In this document: positions 10,583 through 21,128 of the stretch, in pieces
How positions within the stretch are numbered: position 1 is the stretch's first letter
Layout: every line of letters starts with the position of its first letter
Source of the DNA: Ochromonas danica
Lineage: Eukaryota; Sar; Chrysophyceae; Chromulinales; Chromulinaceae
Direction: 5' to 3'
Assembly (NCBI GenBank): GCA_015146655.1
Contig: VKHL01000017.1
Span: forward strand, 62,001 to 126,000
Length of the DNA stretch: 64,000 nt
Made by a program: the position numbers and the translations under genes
The notes under the pieces: generated by a model
What the model was told of the DNA's origin: nothing
Databases searched by the model: none
The model's input: the letters and a program-made list of their open reading frames with translations, nothing else

Positions 10583-13074
10583 ATGAGTATAGAAGATTAT
10601 GATATTGGTCAATTAATTGGTCAAGGTGGATTTGCTATGGTCTACCGCGCGCGAGAGCGGATGACTGGCAAGGAAGTAGCGATTAAAATAATCGACAAGC
10701 ACGACCTGCTGGCTCGTCACGTTTCGTCTGCATCCTCCTCCTCCTCCTCCTCTAAGAAGAAAGCATTCACTCACAACCATCCGCTTATTACTAATTCAAT
10801 AGCGAGTGATGAGGTGACTGAGCAGACTAATCTCTCTTTTCGGCCTGTAGCGCACAGGCCGACCACAGCCTTGACAACAACCCGCGGACCAACAACAACA
10901 ACAGCAGCAACAATACATGCACTATCATCCAAAGTCATGAATGAAATTTATATCCATGAGATACTACATCATCCCTATATCGTGGAAATGGAGCAATGGT
11001 TCGAGGATGAGCAATATCTTTATCTTGTGCTCGACTTGTGCAAACATGGCAATCTCTATCGTTATCTCAAGACCAAAGACCAGCTCAGTGAACAATTAGC
11101 AGTGGCTATCGTCAAGCAATTGCTTGCAGCATTACAGTACTTACATCAGAAAGGGATTATTCATCGTGATTTGAAGCTGTCGAATGTCTTGATTCATCAT
11201 TTCCAAGAAGATGGTATTCCTGTGGTAAAGATATGCGATTTTGGTTTCGCTGTACAACTTACTCACCCTGATGATGAGCATCACACATTATGCGGCACGC
11301 CTCATTATATTGCACCAGAAATAGCCACTTTACAGTCTCACAGCTATCCGGTAGATCTGTGGTCAGTCGGGGTGATCTTCTACCGCCTAGTGGTTGGTCA
11401 GAAGGCGCTAACAGCGCGACAAGATGTAGTAGGACAAATGAAGCTGCCACAGTTAACTTTCGATCAATTAGATGATGAAGCTATCAGGTTGTTTTCAGCA
11501 GATGGATTGGATTTCTTGAAGTCTCTCTTAAAGCTGGTGAGTATTTAAGTTGTGTGCAATATTAATACGTCATAAATGACCCTTGTTCGTTTGTTTCTTA
11601 GGAACCTGATAGTAGGCCAAGTGTTCGCCAAATCCTTCAACATCCCCTTCTGCGCCGCGGTCAAACTGGCAATGACAACACCGCCATTGTTAGAAGAAGT
11701 CTGGATAGTACCATCCACCATGTTTCATCGAAGGTGCCTAGGAGTGTAGAAACAGGTCAAATGAGTAGAATGGCTGCTTCCGTGTCGTGGTCCAGATCTT
11801 CACAGTCGCTGGGTGTTTCCTGGATGGACGAACTGAGCAGTTTAAGGGCAGGAAGTATGATTCGTTCAGTCAGTAGCCCTTCTTCTGCGACCAGTGCCCA
11901 TAATGCTAGTTTTGATGTGGGGATGTTATCACACTTGTGGACTACTGGTGCGAGGGAGATGATTCAAGAACACCAACCCCCAAGTTCATCATCTTCTTCA
12001 CAGTGTATGCGTTGGCTAATGAACATTTGTGACGAAGCCAATCGTCTGAATTCTTTCTGTCTCCGCACAGGACATCAAGAAATTCTATGCTATGCTGCAA
12101 ATCTGGATCGTCTTTTGTATGTTCGTAACATACCCTTGCAAGAAGAACTTGGCTGTACAAATGATGGAAGCAAGAGCAACAGAAGTCGCCCCATTCGAAT
12201 CCTCTTTAATACTGCCAATCCTTTGCTTGAAGTAACAAGTGCTGCTCCAACCATGTTAAAGGATATTTTCCACTTCGTGTCGACTCGCCCCAAACGACGC
12301 TCGAAGAGACAGCACGATTTGCAATACAACCTATCATTCACAGAGGATGATCTAAATTCTACTCTTTTCGCCACGATCGATGAGCTAAGGAAAGGAAAGA
12401 ACATTAAGGTTCAAGGGAAAAAAGTCGCATTAGGGGATCTTCTCCACCTTGATAAGTTGCCCAAAGTGCTCTCTCAGTGGATGAAGAGAATCAACCATCT
12501 GGTTCAAGGAGTAATACTGCGTATTCCTAGGTTGATTGTGTATTTTCCCAAGTCTTCTTCCTCTTCGCTTCTTAGGGCTTCCGCGGATATGGGATCAAAG
12601 CAAAGTGATAAAGAAGAAGAGGAAGAAGCAAGCTACAATATATCTTCGAGAGATGCAGTGGGAATTCAATCACTTGGCATGAAATGTATGATATTGCCAG
12701 GTCCATCTCAAGTATTACCCGTATTTCATATTCAATACAGCGATCAAACTGTCTTAAGATACGATCTGCAGCACGGTACTGTGCAAATATACAAACCAGC
12801 CAATGAAAGTGGGAAAGGGTTGTGCTGGAATGGAAAGCTAACCTCGCTCGTAGAAAGAGGATCATCCTGCAGCTCAGTTTCTACCGTGGTAGATGATATC
12901 CACTATATCCCTGATGTTCTTCGGATATACATCTTGACATGTCAAAGCGCGTTAAGCCACTGTATGCGAGAGCATGAAGGCTTCGGAATTGGCAACAAAA
13001 GCCATTCTTCATCAAAGTCTTCTAAGTTTCCCAGGTTGATTGTGATCAACAATAGTGAAAAGCCTAAGATATAG
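10583..13074 (+). CDS. PLK4-like Ser/Thr kinase
   Basis: The spliced gene is 10583..11536 joined to 11602..13074 (65-nt GT-AG intron, phase 0), giving 808 residues. The kinase domain is N-terminal: Gly loop GQGGFAMVY (13-21), lysine K35 in AIK, alpha-C Glu E121, HRDLKLSN at 194-201, CDFGFA with D219, then the CGTPHYIAPE activation segment. The start EDYDIGQLIGQGGFA, the LxLSN catalytic loop and HTLCGTPHYIAPEIA match PLK4/SAK, the trigger of centriole duplication. A low-complexity insert (Ser, Thr, Lys) makes the K35-E121 spacing 85 residues, far above normal. Exon 2 completes the kinase lobe and continues into a long Ser-rich tail. A segment near FHIQYSDQTVLRYDL (about nt 12727-12771) resembles a polo box. 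Plain polo-like or another kinase is possible, but PLK4 fits best. Confidence 0.8.
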
Positions 13075-13547
13075 TTTAACTAATCGTGTAATGAGTAATG
13101 AAATGTGCGTAACATAATCTATATAGTTTTAATATACAAGGTTACAAGATGACGATCGTGAGGTGAAACTCCCCCAAAAGGGCATTTTTCCAAAACTCAG
13201 ATTTGCAATTACTGGTAGTGACCCATTAAGAAACTCCCTCTTTGGTGGTTAAAAGTCTACCAAGACGGTTGACTGGCCTGGGTGATTGAGCGCATGAGAT
13301 CCCATCGCTTCACTCCACGCCTCCCTCCTCCTCAGCCTTTGCTTCCTCTCCATCACACTTCTCTTATTGTTATCAGATAGTCTAGTGGATTGATCGATTG
13401 GGAATTTACTGGTCTTTATTATACTTGAAATTAAAAGATCATATTGTGTTCAGGAAAGAGGTTGCACGTGTCATTATTGTCGTGTTTTCTTATAACTGAT
13501 AGATTCATTCATTTTGTGGTTTGTGGGAGTTTTGAAAGCTGTCAAAA
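13075..13547. other. intergenic region, 473 bp
   Basis: Separates the PLK4-like gene from the RRM gene on the same strand, so it should hold the 3' end of one and the promoter of the other. Nothing specific is recognisable. Confidence 0.5.
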
Positions 13548-16341
13548 ATGGCCATGTCCATACCATATCCTAAAAGGGCATCTGCCTTGTCATTTCTCAC
13601 TACGAGTAATGAAAATCATGGAAGCGAGCCTCCTTTTAGTCCTGCAGTGGGTACTCCCAGCACAGCCAACAAGAACAATCTTCCCAGCGAGTCCACCACA
13701 CCCTTGGGAAACAGCTGGAATGCTATTGGCGACAACGCCCTTGGACATGGAGAGCATGGCTCTTCTGATAGTAATGATGCCGCATTGGCCGGCTTACATG
13801 GAGCAAATACTCTTCCGCAAGGTTTGGATTCTATCCTACACTCTGCCTCTCAATCTTATCTCGACACGGACGATAATATTCAAACATCTTCTCTGATCCA
13901 CAATAATCCTATTGAACGTATGGCTTCGGCTCCTCCTGAGCCTACATTTGCTATTTGGGGCCATGATAACTTTGGTGACCAGGGCATCCAAGTGAAGCCA
14001 AGTCTAAGCGCTTCGAATGTCCTCTCTGACAGCAAGTGGAGTTTGTTTCGCCCCTCTACGACGTTAAATCGACCTGCCTCGACTTTTGATTTTGCCAATT
14101 CGTCGACGCTCAACTTAAATCCTATGACTCGTCCGTCTTCGACGCCCATTTACTCTTCCATTGAAAAGAGTCTCTTTGGATCTTTTCTGTCTTCACCAGC
14201 AGTACCGCTAGATACGCTAAATGGAGTACAAACTCAGGGAAGCGTTGGACTCTCGTCCAATAGTAGTCTGGCTATTTTTGAAAATAATTCGGATATGGGG
14301 ATCAGTTCAGCATCCAATGCCATGAACAGCCTCTCCATTGAGCCGGGCTGGCCGAAGCCTTTACGATATGGACAAGTAAATGGTGGAGTTGACATGGGAG
14401 ATTTACTGGGCGATGCTGGATCGAGTCAGCTCTCTTTGTCTTCTTTATACCCTTTCGCACCTTCTGCACAGTCCACATATGCTGCAGGAACAGACAGCTT
14501 CCTTAAAATTGAGCGAACTGCAAGTGCTCCAGCTTTAATCGAGACATTAGATTCGTATATCTTCAGTAACCATGGAGGATCCAATTTAATGACGAGAAGC
14601 TCAAGCAACTTGGCTGGTCTGGGATCTTCTAAATCCCCTCCTCCCCATTCTTTGTACGGGAATAACGGTCTGGGACAACATGGGTTTGTATCATCGCATT
14701 CATCTAGGCATCATTCTCCCGCCCCTGGCCCTCTTATGCACCCCAATGGCAATCCCAATGCAACTTCACAGAATAATCCAAATAAACTAAACTTACACAG
14801 TGTGGACGATCGTGCAATTGAAAATGTGGTAGCAAGTAACTGTCAACAGATCTTGCTTGATGCTATGTATCATTCTCTCAAGGCTGTGGAACTCGCGAAT
14901 ACTTTACGTGCACGTGTTGGTGAGTAACCTATTATGTATTATTATTCTGATTTTGTTTGCAAATAATCCAATATTCCATTGTCTAGGCACGGAGATATTG
15001 GCTCTTGTGAGAGAAAAGTGGGGTGGGTTGTTGTCATTGCTGGAAAGACATAGTGACCGCTTTCTCGTGGAGCGAATTCCTAAAAATGATCGTGTGTCTC
15101 TAGTTGACTATCTCACTGGTAGTAAAGATGCTATTGGTACCAATGAATCAAGCGTGACTACGGGTGGAAATTCTCTCATTGCTTCATCGACAGTATCTGC
15201 CACTGTTCCAAATATCGGAGAGGAGGCTTCACCTACAGTTGCGACGGATCACACCGTTTGTTCGGATGAAATCTCTTCTCTTCAGTTGAACGAGCATGGA
15301 ACAGATGATGGAGCTGTTGCCAGTGGAGTTGAAGGTCTGGATGAAGATCTTTCGAATGCCTCTCGTTGCCTCCATGTTGGTAACGTTCCACAAGGTTATA
15401 CTGAAATTCAACTAATGCGTGAATTCGAAAAGTTTGGTACCTTGGAAGGGTTGAAGCTAATCTCTCAGAAAAACAATGTGCGACGCTTTGCCTTTGTTAC
15501 CTTCAAGACAGTCAATCAAGCCATTACCGCGAAGCACTGCTTGAGCAAGATTCACCCTTGGAAGAGTGCTATCTCTTTTGCTCATAAAGATATGGCTGCT
15601 AACTTGCATTCTTCTTATCAAATGCTGGGTAACAGTCACGGAGCACCACATGTTTATGGACATGGACATGGGCATGTGCCTGGCAGTAGTGGTGGATATG
15701 CTAAAATTGGATCGCAAAGTATGATACATCATCCTCATAACCACCACAAATTGAATAATAATCATCGCCAAGTTCTTGGTCATCATCCTCAAAGTCATGC
15801 ACATCATCAGCATCATAACTTTGTTGGTGCTAGGACTTCTTCCCCAACTCCCTTCGGAGCTTTCGTGGATTCTTCAGTGTCGATTGTTGCGTCTTCTCCC
15901 CATTTGGAACGCAATAATGGGAATGGCGAAAGTGATAGCAATCATTTACATCACAACAATGGAGATCATGGAGGATTATCTTCTAACCATATCGGACATG
16001 TGCGAACTCATGGTGGAGTATCGCAGTCTATCAAGGATCCTGCCATCCTGCAGAGGCTTTGTGACGATACTTATGTGCCCACTCAACCATGGCCCATGGA
16101 TTCCCATAATGATATGCTCCTGATTCACGCAATACAACAACAACTTCTTGACTTCAACGGCACCACGACAATATCTAAGCTGCGCGGCTATTTAAAGCAT
16201 CGCATTGGGGTGACGGATAATATTAAAAGCGTTCCTTTAAAAGCCCTCTTACTGGCCTATCCTCAATACTTCTTGGTGGATGGTAACATTGTCTCTTTGC
16301 ACAAGGGTACTGTGGGAGCAACTGCTACTTTGTCAGTTTAA
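13548..16341 (+). CDS. RRM protein with two winged-helix/LOTUS-like modules
   Basis: The spliced gene is 13548..14919 joined to 14987..16341 (67-nt intron, phase 1), giving 908 residues. Residues 1-420 are Ser/Asn/Pro-rich and probably disordered. A first winged-helix module spans about 425-500, across the intron, with EKWGGLLSLLERHSDRFLVE typical of OST-HTH/LOTUS-like folds. An RRM lies at about 584-659, with RNP2 LHVGNV and RNP1 RRFAFVTF. A His/Asn-rich linker follows. A second helical module at about 832-905 has TISKLRGYLKHRI and YPQYFLVDG. The combination suggests an RNA-binding protein acting on mRNA storage or decay. RRM confidence is high; the LOTUS naming is by pattern only. Confidence 0.75.
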
Positions 16342-17139
16342 AAGCCATTGTCGTCGTTGGCTAGCTTGATCTCGAGTTGATTGATTTTATGTTCCATGTT
16401 CTTCATTAGAAATGCAGTTATTCTTCTTCTTAGAGTAATGTCAGGTGCATCTGTCGGATTATCCATCATCGCTAGTTGATGGGAAAAAGATGGTGCTATC
16501 TGCTCGTTCGTTATCTACCTCTCTACTGTTCTCTACCATTTTATAATGTCGTGTGTTTTGTCCCGTTGAGAGATTGAGCAATGTAAAGCTCTCACTTGCC
16601 TCCTTGTCATATTTGGTCAAAGCACCTATAGTGCTGAAGAAATAAATGTGGCTTCCAATCTCATTCGGGAAGTTTTGCGTCATTCCTTGACGTAGCACAC
16701 ATTTCAACGTATGGTATGCACTAAGCTAGTTGACATACAAACACCCCTGCCAAATAATACATGTGTTCAATTTGTGTTGGTTAACATGGATTGTGAAACC
16801 TTACCAAAACCATGTATTCGAATCAATAGCAAAGAAAAACACCCATTATAGAAATATTAGCATGCCTTGCCTCGGAAAGGAATAGTTTTATTTGCATCGT
16901 CTGTGAAATGAATGACCTGATGTATTTTGTAAACCCAATTTTCGCTTTAAAGATTGTGTTGATATCTGCTTTAAAGAAAGAAAATCAACGCAAAGTTTTT
17001 TCGATAAGATAATAAACTTTAAAACTATGTGGTCTGCGACTCATAACACAAGTCATTGTTCATCAGGAATAAAGAAAGGGAATAAAGAGAATTAAAGTGG
17101 TTCGTGTCGACGGAAGATGTTGATCGAGGGGGAATTGTT
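16342..17139. other. intergenic region between convergent genes
   Basis: About 800 bp, AT-rich, between the 3' ends of the RRM gene and the Cys-rich gene. It should contain both polyadenylation regions. I see no gene or repeat. Confidence 0.5.
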
Positions 17140-17874
17140 TCAGAGCAAGCCAGTCCTGGCCTTCCAAGCAGCCCGAGCAGATTCTATGGCTTGAGCAAAG
17201 CCTCCTCCAGTACCAAGTTTTAGGCTGGTATCAAACGTATAACTACAACTTGGTAATGGTTCGCCAGTCTTGGGGCCACAAAGACCGCAGCAGTTGTGGC
17301 AAAAGCATGCACGAAGTGGAATGCACCAACAGGAACGATCTGCTGGCAACACTCTCACACGGTCCCCGCACATACTTGGCCAATAGCATTCGAAGCAATT
17401 ATTCCAGAATGGAGAGCAGTCCGTGCAGAAGCAGACATAGGTGATGTTGTTGGGATACACCATAGGAGCACCATTGAAGAATCCAATCTTCCACAAACAG
17501 TTTTGCTGGTCATAAGCCCCACGATCGAAGTAAGATTTATGAATACCATCAGCTCCAGCACAGCAACAATTACCGGAGAATCCACCGGGATGAGAGCGTT
17601 CGTAACCATTTTCAAGTACATACAAATACTTCCTAGAGCGGTCTAAGCAACAAGAATCATACTGACCACACATAAACGAACAGCAAAAATAATCATACTC
17701 TGCTTTATACCTAGACAAAAGCACGACAAAATATTGTTACCAATGAAAATCGCAAGCAAAACAATGGTGTACGTACATGATTTGGATGTGCGAAGGATTC
17801 GAAGTCTGAATACCCGGATGATAGCCATAGCGAGCTCCACCAGCAACTCCATCGGGGACAATAGGTGCTGCCAT
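17140..17874 (-). CDS. Cys-rich protein, two exons
   Basis: The spliced gene is complement(17140..17710, 17777..17874), with a 66-nt GT-AG intron, giving 222 residues. Exon 1 gives 32 codons from ATG 17874, and the split codon restores Met before YKAEYDYFCC. I count 23 cysteines, many in pairs or triplets (CC, CCC, CFC, NCC). There is a YLYVLENGYE motif, a YFDRGAYD motif, and a C-terminal Ala/Arg-rich helix. There is no signal peptide and no clear membrane span. The plan (YLYV-ENG, then CCC, then YFDR) recalls a protist Cys-rich family loosely related to PLAC8 proteins, but I cannot name it with certainty. It is transcribed away from the oxygenase gene. Exon 1, the intron and the promoter were copied in the downstream duplication. 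Confidence 0.75.
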
Positions 17875-18177
17875 AATAGTCTTTAATCTGATCTCTGACT
17901 GTTTCTGTGGAGTTTGGTTTGTTCCTTCACCTTCCCACTGCAAGCAAGAAACAGAAATTTGGCCAATTGGCCGTTTCACTTCCGCACAAGTGGGACTTGA
18001 ACCAGCGAATCTGCGAAAACGCCACCACCACGCAACTGTTGCTGGCAAGGGGTGCTTGTGTGACGCACTCCCTCCACTTCATTGCCAAGAGGAAAATGTG
18101 GAGATTGGGTTCTCGTTCTCCTTCACCACACTCATTCATTCACCTCTGTTGCTGACCTTTGAAGTGGAAGAAGAGGG
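17875..18177. promoter_or_regulatory. divergent promoter, Cys-rich / oxygenase
   Basis: These 303 bp lie between opposed start codons. On the minus strand they contain a GC-richer stretch (about 17941-18097) that recurs, with indels, in copy 2 (about 22000-22165). Its last 45 bp also recur at about 21722-21769. It includes a B-box-like ggttcaagtccc but no good A box, so I do not call it a tRNA-derived SINE. Confidence 0.5.
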
Positions 18178-20529
18178 ATGTTGACGAATTTCTTCTTTGC
18201 CTTACTGCAAGTTTCTTTGGCTTTGGCTGCTGCTACTACTGCCACTCAAACCTACCGTTTGAAAGAAATTAATTACCACGACCTGGCTGTTGGCAAATTG
18301 TCTGTTGCCCAAGCTGCCGTGGAAGCTCTGACTGAGGTCGGTGCTCTTCAAATCACTGACATCCCTAACTTTGCGAAAGCTCGCAAAGAAGCCTTGGGTA
18401 GAGTTGCTGAGTGCTACAAGTTTGATGACAAAGCCTCTCGTCTGGTCATGTCTGATGGTGCTCGTCGCTACTCTTCAGGTGCTGCTTCTCATCGCGGTGT
18501 ACCAGAGGCGATGTCCAGTCCTTGTGGTAATGATGCTGCTCATTTGAGAGCTGCTGTGGATGATGCCACGTCTCAGCTCTTTCATGCTTTCGACTTGGTG
18601 GTGAGCAAGAAGAGTGAGAAGAAGGCTGATGCGAATGTGATGGAGCCATCCTACAGTAACTTCGTTGATCTGATGGCCGTTGGTGAGCACCTGGAGCATC
18701 TCCATACTTACTACAGCGGTGACGATGCTACTCTCGCCCAGGCAATCAGTCCAGCAACCGTGAATTACCACGTGGACTCTGGCTTGATGATTGCCATGAC
18801 GACTGGATACTATGCACCTACTCCTGCCACTGAAGCTTCCGGTCTTTACATGGAGTTAGCCGATGGACAGAAAGTGAAGGTTCTTGCCGACGACGATTCC
18901 CTGATTATCCTCATGGCGGATGGTGCAGCCAGTTGGCTGGCTCCTGTCTTCGGTCGCCCTCTTTATGCTCCTAGCCATGCGTTATTTGCGGATTTGCCTG
19001 CTAATGGGCAGGCTTCTCGTAGTTGGTACGGTAAGATGTACCTCCCACCTGCTGATGCGGTGATTCCCCACGCTCGTATGCCCTTTGCGCGCTATCATTC
19101 TTTGGCAACAAGCAATGCTGCTTCGCTGACCACAGCGACTCAAAATAGTGAAGACCGACTTGTTGACCTTTTGCCCAGTGCTTGTGGAAGAGACAGCAGT
19201 CGCTACTTGGCTGTTGTGCCGGACAGTTGCACTGAGGACACGATCTACTGTTGGATGGGATGTATGAGTATCAGCTCTCTGTCATGCGGTAGTGGGCAAT
19301 TTCCTGTTTGCTGGAACTCTGCTACAAATGTGACTGTTGATGGCGATGCCCATTGTCCTTCAACTTGCAAGCCAGCTTGTGGCAGCACTCAAACTCCAAC
19401 CTCAGCCCCTACCATTTCTATCGCTCCAACCGTATCTCCTACTAACGCCCCAACTTATGCTCCATCTTTATCCCCAACCTTGGCACCATCGGACGCCCCA
19501 ACCTTAGCCCCTACCTTGGCTCCATCGGACGTCCCAACCTTAGCCCCTACCGTTACTCCTTCTAACGCCCCAACCTTAGCCCCTACCGTTGCTCCTTCTA
19601 TCGCCCCAACCTTAACCCCAACCGTTGCTCCTTCTATCGCCCCAACCTTATCGCCAACCGTTGCTCCTTCTATCGCCCCAACCTTAGCCCCAACCGTTGC
19701 TCCTTCTAACGCCCCAACCTTAACCCCAACCGTTGCTCCTTCTAACGCCCCAACCTTAACCCCAACCGTTGCTCCTTCTAACGCCCCCACCTTATCGCCA
19801 ACCAACGCCCCAACCTATTCTGTTGCTCCAACCTTGGTTCCAACCAACGCCCCAACTTTAGCTCCTTCTGATGTCCCAACCTTCGCGCCTTCTGACGCCC
19901 CAACTCTAGCTCCTACTAACGCCCCAACGCTTAGTCCAACAGCTCGTGTTGCTGATATCGTGAAGTTTGATGCCAGCTTTACAATGACTGTGGCCAATAG
20001 CACTGTGGAGCTTACAGATAAAGAGCAATCGGCTGTTAGAACAGCAGTGGCTGTTGTCTGCAACACCAGTGTGGACAATGTCGTCTATAATGGCTATAAA
20101 CTTGCCGCCTCTGCGGTTGCTGTAGCCTTAAGAATTCAATCTTCTGGCAGTATTGTAGTAGCGGTCACCATCAATGTTAACATGGTGAACTACGCTACCT
20201 CCACTCCCGAGGAGGTCTACAATGAATATAAGACTACTCTGTCCACCGCCGTAGGTTCAGGATCCCTTGTTAACTTTCTCAAATCTGCTGGTACTGAAGT
20301 TGGAACGAGCTATTTCAATAACGTTGCTGTTAACAGCGTGGTCACTTCTGGTTACGAGGTGGTAGAAGCCGATGATGACGATCATCACGACGAATACCAA
20401 GTGACGAAAGGTCAGATGGCGGGTTTGATTGTGGGAACGATCTGTGGCACTTTAATTCTGATGGGCATCGTTTATGCCTATCTTGCCTATGTGGCAAGAA
20501 AGCCTTCTTCAGCTGCTTTGGAGAAGTAA
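18178..20529 (+). CDS. secreted 2OG-Fe(II) oxygenase-like protein with mucin stalk, copy 1
   Basis: A single-exon protein of 783 residues. It has a signal peptide (about 1-20, hydrophobic and Ala-rich), then a DIOX_N-like region (EVGALQITDIPNF near 55) and an isopenicillin N synthase-like oxygenase core. The core has an iron-ligand HxD at H198/D200 (NYHVDSGLMIAM), a likely distal ligand H267 (PSHALFADLP) and R281 (SRSWYGKMYLPPADA) as a possible 2-oxoglutarate contact. A Cys-rich patch (about 340-400) and an APT-rich mucin-like stalk of about 187 residues follow. After that come a 140-residue domain from VADIVKFDASFTM, one membrane helix (GLIVGTICGTLILMGIVYAY) and a short tail. This predicts an extracellular, membrane-anchored enzyme; its substrate is unknown. 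AATAAA lies at 20555-20560, 26 bp past the stop. It is nearly identical to the 22250 gene. Confidence 0.8.
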   Translation: MLTNFFFALLQVSLALAAATTATQTYRLKEINYHDLAVGKLSVAQAAVEALTEVGALQITDIPNFAKARKEALGRVAECYKFDDKASRLVMSDGARRYSSGAASHRGVPEAMSSPCGNDAAHLRAAVDDATSQLFHAFDLVVSKKSEKKADANVMEPSYSNFVDLMAVGEHLEHLHTYYSGDDATLAQAISPATVNYHVDSGLMIAMTTGYYAPTPATEASGLYMELADGQKVKVLADDDSLIILMADGAASWLAPVFGRPLYAPSHALFADLPANGQASRSWYGKMYLPPADAVIPHARMPFARYHSLATSNAASLTTATQNSEDRLVDLLPSACGRDSSRYLAVVPDSCTEDTIYCWMGCMSISSLSCGSGQFPVCWNSATNVTVDGDAHCPSTCKPACGSTQTPTSAPTISIAPTVSPTNAPTYAPSLSPTLAPSDAPTLAPTLAPSDVPTLAPTVTPSNAPTLAPTVAPSIAPTLTPTVAPSIAPTLSPTVAPSIAPTLAPTVAPSNAPTLTPTVAPSNAPTLTPTVAPSNAPTLSPTNAPTYSVAPTLVPTNAPTLAPSDVPTFAPSDAPTLAPTNAPTLSPTARVADIVKFDASFTMTVANSTVELTDKEQSAVRTAVAVVCNTSVDNVVYNGYKLAASAVAVALRIQSSGSIVVAVTINVNMVNYATSTPEEVYNEYKTTLSTAVGSGSLVNFLKSAGTEVGTSYFNNVAVNSVVTSGYEVVEADDDDHHDEYQVTKGQMAGLIVGTICGTLILMGIVYAYLAYVARKPSSAALEK
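19491..19812 (+). repeat. 36-bp coding minisatellite (APT stalk)
   Basis: About nine tandem units of 36 bp each encode 12 residues of the type APTLAPTVAPSN. Units differ at a few codons (Asn/Ile, Leu-Ala/Leu-Thr/Leu-Ser). All lengths stay in frame. The same array is shorter in copy 2 (around 23575-23640) and nearly absent in copy 3. Confidence 0.9.
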
Positions 20530-21119
20530 CTTCATTCCTTTTTTGATTCCCGTTAATAAATCTCCATAACCCTGGTTCATGTCCCACTTTTGAATATTGT
20601 GTGGCATGGGGTTCAATTCACTAAATTACTAGAAAGAATGTTGGAATGGCTTTTGATTAGCCGTTATGAAATCTCTATATTTCTGAAATATAATATACCA
20701 CCACTTTATACTAAGATAATATAATACGTCGGCATGCAATGTGCGGTTGGTTACAAGCTGTTAGTGGTTTGATTCCATCGTATGCTCTAAATACACTCCA
20801 AAGTCCAGAGGCGGCGGAAACTAACCAGTCGGCTATGGCAAGCGAAAGCGGACAGTACAAAACGAACGCCATGCGCCAAAATCCAGAGCCCGACAAAACT
20901 GAGACTTTGGAACGACAGAGACCGCACAACATCCAATCCAAACTCAAATCAATTCCATATTTTTAGTCCTATAGTCCACCAGAACCTCTGTAAAAGCTTT
21001 AAAAATGCTCGAAATGGATGAAAGTAATGTTATTATGTTCGCAACAGGCAAAACATGCAACTAAAAATGTCTTTGTGCATTATTAGGTGAGGAAGAAGTG
21101 AACATTCCAGCCACGCGCT
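20530..21119. other. 3' flank of oxygenase copy 1
   Basis: Holds an AATAAA 26 bp after the stop and then about 560 bp without a convincing gene. A 75-codon frame (20739-20966) is identical in copy 2 only because the block was duplicated recently; the third copy's flank does not keep it. Confidence 0.6.
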
Positions 21120-21128
21120 TTGCCCCCC

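Larger units (their letters stand above)
17714..21119. repeat. segmental duplication, copy 1
   Basis: This block recurs at 21769-24931. It covers most of the Cys-rich gene's intron, its exon 1, the divergent promoter, the whole oxygenase gene and about 590 bp of 3' flank. The flank and most of the coding part are nearly identical. The promoter has diverged by several small indels, and the stalk is 240 bp longer here. Confidence 0.9.

Noticed and set aside
17941-18105. tRNA-derived SINE
   Set aside because: There is a B-box-like ggttcaagtcc but no proper A box at the right distance, no A tail and no target-site repeats. Two of the copies are explained by the segmental duplication.
19455-19805. 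Open minus-strand frame with GATVGVKVGALE repeats
   Set aside because: It is the mirror of the 36-bp APT minisatellite; any frame over such a repeat stays open. No start or other signal supports it.
20739-20966. 75-codon frame conserved exactly at 24571-24798
   Set aside because: Both lie in the recently duplicated 3' flank, so identity says nothing about function, and copy 3's flank does not keep it.
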